Part shown: in pieces, positions 1 through 5,100 of the stretch
How the letters are laid out: each line of letters starts with the position of its first letter
Numbering within the stretch: position 1 is the first letter of the stretch
NCBI GenBank assembly: GCA_020052215.1
Contig: JAGVPN010000403.1
Location: forward strand, 1-6,880
Source: Syntrophobacterales bacterium
GTDB taxonomy: Bacteria > Desulfobacterota > Desulfobaccia > Desulfobaccales > 0-14-0-80-60-11
Length of the DNA stretch: 6,880 nucleotides
Reading direction: 5' to 3'
Position numbers and translations under genes: made by a program
Notes under the pieces: model-generated
What the model was told of the DNA's origin: nothing
Databases searched by the model: none
What the model saw: only the letters and a program-made list of their open reading frames with translations

Positions 1-80
1 GAGATGCCTTTCAGCACCGGCACGTCGATTTCGCCCAGGTGATAGGTCTTATATAAGTCGCGCAGCTCGATAAATTCCAT
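1..80 (-). CDS. macB: MacB-like ABC transporter ATP-binding/permease protein, N-terminal fragment (partial)
   Basis: Only the first 26 complete codons are inside the window (ATG at 80-78, reading left). They translate to MEFIELRDLYKTYHLG followed by EIDVPVLKGI, the standard opening of MacB/LolD-type ABC ATPases, where a beta strand with an L-x-x-L/V-x-K-x-Y pattern is followed by a 'G...V.AL/VLKGI' strand before the Walker A loop. The Walker motifs lie outside the window. The start lies 51 nt downstream of the adaptor stop codon on the same strand, so the two are probably cotranscribed, as in macAB. A weak GAGAG ribosome-binding sequence sits 5 nt before the ATG. By family, the protein would be an inner-membrane ATPase working with the adaptor and a TolC-like outer-membrane channel. 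Whether it is a full MacB (ATPase plus FtsX-like permease) or an ATPase-only subunit cannot be seen. Confidence 0.8.
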   Translation of the reverse strand, partial: MEFIELRDLYKTYHLGEIDVPVLKGI

Positions 81-131
81 GCAGTCTCTCGTTATCCACC
101 TTTACGGCCGGGGGCTGCGCCGGACGAAGGT

Positions 132-1508
132 TTATTTGCCATTGGCTGGCTTCTTGAAGATTTGCGGAGTAAAGGGGCTGCCGCCAGGCGCAGGTTGCCC
201 GGCCGGCCGGCTGCCATTTTCGCCCACCACCAAGGGGGTCCCTTCCTGGAGTTCGGCGCTTTCCACTTCCATCAGGCTACCGTCGCTCAGGCCCAGGGTC
301 ACCTGGACCGGACGCACCAGGTTTCCCTGGGGGACCCAGACGAGGCCGCGGGGCATCGAAGGCTTTCCGGCCTTAGCCGCAGGCTTTGCCTGGTCTGGCG
401 CCGCACGCTCCTTCGCCTTTTTGAAGCTCTCCCGGAACTCTCCCACTACCTGCTCCGAGGTGGGGGTCCAACGGAGCGCGGCATTGGGGACGAGCAGGAC
501 ATGCTTGCGTTCACCCACAATAAACGTGACGTTCGCGGTCAGATACGGCAACAGTTTGCCGCTGGAATTATCGGTGATAATCTCCACGGTGTAGGTGACC
601 ACATTTTGGGTCATGGTGGCGTTGAGCCGCACCTTTCCGACTTCCCCCTCAAAGACCTCACCGGGGAAGGCATCCACGGTGAAGGTGACCGCCTGTCCCG
701 GGTGGATATGGCCGATATCCGCTTCATTGACCGAGACCCAGACCTGGAGACGCTTCAGATCCTTGGCAAGGAGAAAGAGGCTGGGAGCATTGAGGCTGGC
801 CACCACGGTCTGGCCGATGTTGACCCGCCGGTCGATGATGACCCCTTTGACCGGCGAGATAATGGTGCAGTAACTCAGGTTTTGCAGGGCCCGCCTCAAG
901 TTGGCTTCGGCCTGGGATACGGCGCCTTGCGCCTGGACTATGGCGGCTTGGCCCACCGCGACATTGGCCTTGGCAACTTCAAAAGCGGAACGCGAGGCGT
1001 CGTAGTCGGTTTGCGACAGGGCATCCGATGGTCCCAGCTTGCGGGCCCGCTCCCAATCGCGCTCAGTCTGAAAGAGCTTGGCCTGCATTTGCCCCAGATC
1101 GGCTTGAGCTTTCTGGACTGCGGCTTTGGCCTGAGCCAGTTGGGCTTTGGCCGAAGCCGCATCCGCGGCATAGAGGGCGTCGTCAATCTGGGCCAGCACC
1201 ATACCGGCCTCCACCACGGAGCCGTAGTCCACCGGTTTGCCCTGCTTATCTTTGCCAAAAGTCACAATCTTGCCGGCGACTTGGGCCCCGATATCCACCA
1301 CTTCCTCCGGCTCCACCGTGCCGGTGGCGCTGATGGTCGCCTGCAGGTCGCCCCGCTTTACCTGAACCGTGCGGAACTCGGCCGACTTGCCGCTGCCGCG
1401 CAGCAGGTAGCCCAGGAGAGCCAGGGCGGCAACCACCGCCACCACGGCGATGACCAGGGTGCGTTTATCGAGAAGTCTCATTTTCTGCATCAGATATCCA
1501 CTGGCCAC
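132..1508 (-). CDS. macA: MacA/HlyD-family periplasmic adaptor subunit of an ABC efflux pump
   Basis: This is a 458-residue membrane-fusion protein that would bridge an inner-membrane MacB-type ABC transporter to an outer-membrane channel. Visible layout: a short cytoplasmic N terminus, one signal-anchor helix (about residues 18-37, VIAVVAVVAALALLGYLL), the first half of a lipoyl-like domain (about 70-109, with VDIGAQVAGKI and VEAGMVLAQID), an Ala/Gln-rich coiled-coil hairpin (about 112-212), the second lipoyl half (about 213-240, ISPVKGVIIDRRVNIGQTV), a beta-barrel (about 250-335, including NATMTQNVVTYTVEI, very typical of MacA) and a membrane-proximal domain (about 336-430). Odd points are an Ala/Lys/Pro-rich insertion at about 355-388 and a Gly/Pro-rich tail. 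The start taken is GTG at 1508 with AAAGAGG 10 nt upstream; ATG at 1490 or 1481 would also leave the anchor helix intact. The substrate cannot be read from the sequence; macrolide export is only the name-giving example. Confidence 0.92.
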   Translation of the reverse strand: MASGYLMQKMRLLDKRTLVIAVVAVVAALALLGYLLRGSGKSAEFRTVQVKRGDLQATISATGTVEPEEVVDIGAQVAGKIVTFGKDKQGKPVDYGSVVEAGMVLAQIDDALYAADAASAKAQLAQAKAAVQKAQADLGQMQAKLFQTERDWERARKLGPSDALSQTDYDASRSAFEVAKANVAVGQAAIVQAQGAVSQAEANLRRALQNLSYCTIISPVKGVIIDRRVNIGQTVVASLNAPSLFLLAKDLKRLQVWVSVNEADIGHIHPGQAVTFTVDAFPGEVFEGEVGKVRLNATMTQNVVTYTVEIITDNSSGKLLPYLTANVTFIVGERKHVLLVPNAALRWTPTSEQVVGEFRESFKKAKERAAPDQAKPAAKAGKPSMPRGLVWVPQGNLVRPVQVTLGLSDGSLMEVESAELQEGTPLVVGENGSRPAGQPAPGGSPFTPQIFKKPANGK

Positions 1509-1518
1509 GGTGGCATAA

Positions 1519-1525
1519 CCTCTTT
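1519..1525 (-). promoter_or_regulatory. Ribosome-binding site of macA (start-deciding)
   Basis: On the minus strand AAAGAGG lies 10 nt upstream of the GTG at 1508. The later ATG at 1490 has only a weak GTGGAT in front of it and the ATG at 1481 has none, which is why the GTG start is preferred. The spacing is a little long, so the ATG at 1490 stays possible. Confidence 0.45.
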
Positions 1526-1603
1526 ACAGCCTCTCCTGACCCCAGCCAAAGGAGCCCCGGGAAAGGGGAATTGGGGTACAGCGAAACCAAATAATTTAAA
1601 CCC

Positions 1604-1632
1604 ATTATGAATCCTATCCCCAAACCTGTCAA
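1604..1632 (-). promoter_or_regulatory. Sigma-70-type promoter of macAB
   Basis: Read on the minus strand, TTGACA (1632-1627) is followed by exactly 17 nt and then CATAAT (1609-1604). The -35 box matches the consensus perfectly and the -10 box matches 5 of 6. Transcription would begin near 1597 and give a leader of about 90 nt before the GTG start at 1508. It points into the adaptor gene and is the best promoter in the spacer for that direction. The call rests on consensus match, spacing and position only. Confidence 0.75.
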
Positions 1633-1770
1633 TCTGGTTAGCAAATTCATCGTTATCCTAGTAACCAATTTCGCAGGGAAATCCGGCGCGATAAATCAGG
1701 GCGACAGCAAAGGGGAACGGCGGTTAGTGGCTGATTGCATTAATCTAACGCCTATCAAAGATGGGAGAAA

Positions 1771-1865
1771 ATTCCCCCTTTTCTAAAGGGTGGTAAGGGT
1801 GGATTAAATAAGTGCTTGATAACCCCCCTAAATCCCCCTAAATCCCCCTTTAGGAAAGGGGGACT
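1771..1865. repeat. 95-bp imperfect inverted repeat with CCCCCTTT/AAAGGGGG hairpins
   Basis: Two 35-bp arms (1771-1805 and 1831-1865) are reverse complements at 27 of 35 positions, around a 25-bp centre. Each arm also folds on itself: CCCTTT-TCT-AAAGGG at 1776-1790 on the left, and a perfect 8-bp stem CCCCCTTT-AGG-AAAGGGGG at 1844-1862 on the right. The nested dyad with C-runs and G-runs is typical of dispersed palindromic repeats or small non-autonomous elements in bacterial intergenic DNA. No flanking target duplication is obvious. Between divergent genes it is not needed as a terminator, although the right hairpin could act as one or as a transcript-stabilising structure. Confidence 0.75.
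1821..1850. repeat. Three tandem 10-bp units (AATCCCCCTA type)
   Basis: The units AACCCCCCTA, AATCCCCCTA and AATCCCCCTT follow each other without gaps. Units 2 and 3 lie in the right arm of the inverted repeat, and the first in its centre. A degenerate reverse-complement copy of two units (AAGGGTGG-type) is present in the left arm around 1786-1805. Confidence 0.7.
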
Positions 1866-1948
1866 TTAAATACCTTATCGGGGTTCAGAGGAATTGTCGA
1901 CTAAACCAGGGGCGATGCTTCTAAATGCCTGGAATTCAGAAAAAATCA

Positions 1949-1978
1949 TTGTCTTTTTAGAAAATCCTTTGCTATTAT
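1949..1978 (+). promoter_or_regulatory. Possible secondary rightward promoter
   Basis: TTGTCT (1949-1954) and TATTAT (1973-1978) are separated by 18 nt in an AT-rich stretch. They match the sigma-70 consensus at 4/6 and 5/6. Such matches are common in AT-rich DNA, and a better-placed candidate lies about 95 bp further downstream, so this is a weak call. Confidence 0.25.
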
Positions 1979-2020
1979 TTAGGCTTAAAGAAAGAAGTTC
2001 CAAAGCACCGTCTTTAGTCA

Positions 2021-2037
2021 GCCAACCCTGGGTTGGC
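2021..2037. promoter_or_regulatory. Perfect 17-bp palindrome, candidate operator or activator site
   Basis: GCCAACCC-T-GGGTTGGC is a perfect dyad with 8-bp arms and a single central base. It ends 8 bp upstream of the -35 box of the predicted megasynthase promoter, a usual position for a dimeric activator or a repressor site. With a 1-nt loop it cannot form a full hairpin in RNA, which favours a protein-binding DNA site. No regulator gene is visible in the window to pair with it. Confidence 0.5.
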
Positions 2038-2045
2038 GCATCATC

Positions 2046-2074
2046 TCGACTAATTTGCCTAATTTTTCTATAAT
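2046..2074 (+). promoter_or_regulatory. Sigma-70-type promoter of the megasynthase gene
   Basis: A perfect TATAAT (2069-2074) is preceded by 17 nt and TCGACT (2046-2051), which matches TTGACA at 4 of 6. Transcription would start near 2081 and give a leader of about 95 nt before the ATG at 2176. The weak -35 box next to an upstream palindrome would fit activator dependence. Support is from sequence match and position only. Confidence 0.55.
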
Positions 2075-2111
2075 AGGAGATGAAGCTTGGACTAGGTGAA
2101 CTTGGACCAGG

Positions 2112-2132
2112 GTCTCCGGCGGTTTCGGAGAC
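2112..2132 (+). promoter_or_regulatory. Hairpin in the megasynthase mRNA leader
   Basis: GTCTCCG (2112-2118) and CGGAGAC (2126-2132) are exact reverse complements around the 7-nt loop GCGGTTT. Two G-U pairs can extend the stem outward. It lies between the predicted transcription start (about 2081) and the ribosome-binding site (2163-2169) and leaves the latter free. No T-run follows, so it is not an intrinsic terminator; I do not recognise a known riboswitch. Confidence 0.4.
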
Positions 2133-2162
2133 TTGGCGTTTCACTTAGCACGGTGGCTTGAT

Positions 2163-2169
2163 GGGGGAG
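2163..2169 (+). promoter_or_regulatory. Ribosome-binding site of the megasynthase (decides the start)
   Basis: GGGGGAG lies 6 nt before the ATG at 2176, close to ideal. The competing in-frame ATG at 2161 has only a weak GGTGG ahead of it and itself overlaps this purine run. An in-frame TAG at 2146-2148 closes the frame further upstream, so 2176 is the best start. Confidence 0.75.
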
Positions 2170-2175
2170 TCAACG

Positions 2176-5100
2176 ATGCACCTTCCGCGTGCGAACCAGT
2201 TCCTTGCGTTCGTTTGGGGGCCTCGGAACGTCAGCCACACGGTGGTGGATTTGGCGCGCTTAACGTCCAGCCGCGCCATATTCGACCTGAGCGCCATGCA
2301 GTTGCCTCAGATGGCAACAGCCCTGCGAGCGGTCGGCGCCACCGCGGCGAAGATATCCGCCCACGACTTTATGGAGCCGGAGTTAGAGGTCTTCCTGGAG
2401 GAATCCGGGGTCAAGACCTTGTGGGTGGAATACCACCCAGACCTTTTCCCCGGCGCTCCTGATGCTTTTCTGGCGCGGCTGGACCAGCTCTCGGCCAGAT
2501 GCGCTTGCCTGCCGGTCCTGGGCGATTTAGACCTGCTCCACCGCCTCATTCAGCACCATGGCCCCGTCGGGACTGTGGCCCTCAAAGGCAACGAGGCTGC
2601 GGGCTTGGTGAGCGGCGAAACCATCGGCGTCCTGTACTCCAGCACGCAAGAGATGTTGCGGCAGAGTGGCCGTTCCCTGGATGTGGTCATCTGGGGCGGA
2701 GTAGGCACTCCCGAGGCGGCGGCTGCCTTTTTGGCCACCGGCGCCCAGGGCATAGTCTTTGAAAGTCTCCACTGGCAGACTGACCTGGTGGAGATAAACG
2801 ACCGGGTGCGGGAACAGATCGCCAAGTTGCGTCCTGAGCATACCACCATAGTCGGGGGCGCCCTGGGGGTGTTTTGCCGACTTTTCGATAAAGGCAATTT
2901 TCCGGCGGTCAAAGAATTGGAACGTTACGCCCGCTCTTTGAGCGACGGCCCCATTACCGCGGCCAAACGCCGCGCCTTTGCCCAACATGTGGCTGAAGCG
3001 GCGGTGCCGGCGTTGGCCAGCGACCTGGACCGCCGGCAACTGATCCCCTTGGGTCCGGAAGCCGCTTTTGCTCAAGCGTTCGTGGAGCGCTTCGGCGCCT
3101 CCAGCGCCGGGGCCATTCAAGGATTTCAGGCGGAGGTGGCCAGGCTCTTAGGGAACGTGCCAGCTACTGCCCGGCGTTTTAGTGATAGTCCGGCGGCCCG
3201 GGAGTTGGGCACCGCCTATCCTTTTATCCAGGGGGCCATGACCTGGATCAGCGATGTCCCCGAGTTCGCCCTGGCGGTCGCCGAGGCCGGCGGCCTCCCC
3301 ACGGTGGCCCTGGGTATCAGGGACCGCCGCCAGTTGGAGACTGATTTCAGCCGCCTCCGCAGCCTCATGGGGTCGCGGCCCTACGCGGTTAATCTCATCG
3401 CCCTGGCCGAAAATCCCTACCTCGATGAACAGCTTGCCTGGGTCGAAGCGGTTCGCCCCCCCTTCGTGGCCATCGCTGCCGGCGATCCGGCTTACGCCGT
3501 CCGCTTAAGAGAAAAGGGGATCGAAGTAATCTATATCACCGGCGACGAAGGGCTGCTGCGCCTGGCCCTGGAAGGCGGGGTGCGCTGGCTGGTCCTGGAG
3601 GGGCAGGAGGCCGGCGGCCACGTGGGGGCCCACTCCTCCCTGACGCTGCCTCAGATGGCTCTGGAGTTGAAGCGACGGGAACCGGAACTCTTCCAGGGCC
3701 GATACCTGGTGCTGGCTGGAGGGATTTTCAACCGCGAGACCGCACTGCGGGCGGCCATGCTGGGCGCGGACGCCATCCAGATAGGCACCGCCTACCTGGC
3801 CACCCGGGAAATCGTCTCTACCGGCGCCTTGAGCCGACTCTATCAGCGGGTGATCCTTAACGCCGCCCCGGGCGCAACCGCCTTGTCCGGGGAAAGCATC
3901 GGCTTGCGGGTGCGCTCCCTCAAAACTCCCAAGATGGAGGCCATTCTGGCCCTGGAAAGAGAGTTTGTGGCCGGCAACAAAGATGAGTCGGCGTTTCGGC
4001 GGCAACTGGAATCCCTCAGCGCCAGGAGTTTGCTGATCGCTTCCCGGGGCAAGGATCAGGCCGTGGGTTCCTCTTTAGATGAAGAGACTTGTTTAAAGGA
4101 AGGTCAATTCATGAGTGGCGCGGTGGCTGGCATGATTAACCGGGTGTCGACTATTGGTGAATTACACCAGAAATTGGCCGGAGGGCCTGAAAAAAAGGTT
4201 GTGACGAAGTTGAGTTCCTCTAAGAGAAAAGTGCTGCGGTCTGGCTCTAAGACCAAAAATGGACGGGAGCGGATGGCCATTACCGGCATGTCCCTGGTTA
4301 ATTCCCTGGGCAACACTCCCGGCGAGATCTGGGAAAACGTCCTGGCCTTGAAGAGCGGGATTATCGAGGTGCCCCTCTCCCGGTGGGACCACAGCGCGTT
4401 TTACGAGCCTCGCCCCGGCGCCCAGGAGAAAACCTATTGCAAGGTGGGGGCTTTTCAGAATGTCAACATCTCCCGCAAGGATTTAAACATCCCCCCCCAG
4501 GACTTCCGCACCATGTCCAACGCCACCAAGCTCACCCTGTACCTGGCGAATCAGGCCATCAAGGATGCGGGCATCGTGGATTCCAATATCCCCCGGGAGC
4601 GCATCGGCATTATCATCTCCCAGAATTCGGGAGAATCGGCCAGCACCCTGGGTGACCTGTTTATGGGCGTGACGGCCCGGAAGATCGTCCATTCCCTGCA
4701 GGGCCTGCTGCACTTAACCCCGGAGATGGCCCTGGAGGCGGAGAAGCACATCAAGGCCGGCTATATCACCGTGGACGACACCACTCTCCTGGGCCGGCTG
4801 AACAGCACCGCCGGCGGCTTCATCAGCAACAGGTTCGGCTTCATGGGACCGTGTTACTCGGTCTCCGCCGCCTGCGCCACCAGCCTGGTGGCCATTTATA
4901 CCGCCATCCAGATGATCAATAACGGCATCCTGGACGCCGCGGTGGTGGGCGGTGGGGAAGAAAACCTTTATCCGGCTCACTTCATAGAGTTTTCGGCTTT
5001 GGGCGCTCTGGCCGGGGTTTCCGGTTTAGCGTGTCCCCCGGAGGCCAGCAGCCGCCCCTTCGATTCCACCCGGGACGGGTTTGTCCTGGGGGAGGGGGGC

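Larger units (their letters stand above)
1509..2175. other. Divergent intergenic region, no convincing gene
   Basis: These 667 bp separate the start codons of the leftward adaptor gene and the rightward megasynthase gene. The spacer is clearly richer in A and T than the genes on either side. It contains the leftward promoter (1604-1632), the 95-bp inverted repeat (1771-1865), two candidate rightward promoters, a 17-bp palindrome (2021-2037) and a leader hairpin (2112-2132), each listed separately. In 1633-1770 I see only a weak imperfect dyad (GGCGGTTAG at 1719-1727 facing CTAACGCC at 1745-1752) and no gene. Because both genes point away from it, the region needs no terminator, so the palindromic element is more likely a repeat or regulatory DNA. 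Confidence 0.7.

Noticed and set aside
198..212. GGCCGGCCGG run near the 3' end of macA as a possible palindromic site
   Set aside because: It encodes the low-complexity Gly/Pro/Ala tail and reflects GC-rich codon use; no partner site or promoter nearby.
162..1610. Long plus-strand frame (482 codons) antisense to macA
   Set aside because: It mirrors the macA coding sequence; the His/Gly/Leu-rich translation has no domain pattern, while the opposite strand gives a complete textbook adaptor protein. GC-rich genes often have such open antisense frames.
1465..1668. Minus-strand reading frame of 67 codons overlapping the start of macA
   Set aside because: It runs through the macA promoter and into macA in another frame and has no family features; a chance frame.
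1844..1865. Rho-independent terminator at the CCCCCTTT/AAAGGGGG hairpin
   Set aside because: The hairpin is strong but is not followed by a T-run in either direction beyond a TTT, and neither neighbouring gene ends here. A role as repeat element is more likely.
1875..2144. Minus-strand reading frame of 89 codons in the spacer (GTG start)
   Set aside because: No recognisable domain; it covers the predicted rightward promoter, the palindrome and the leader hairpin, and would overlap the regulatory DNA of the synthase. Its composition looks like translated non-coding sequence.
2080..2148. 22-codon leader ORF in frame with the megasynthase, separated by a TAG
   Set aside because: Its AGGAG touches the ATG with no spacer, the predicted transcription start is at about the same position, and there is no run of regulatory codons; a leader peptide or TAG readthrough is not supported.
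2161..2175. Alternative megasynthase start at ATG 2161
   Set aside because: It overlaps the strong GGGGGAG ribosome-binding site of the ATG at 2176 and has only a weak GGTGG before it.
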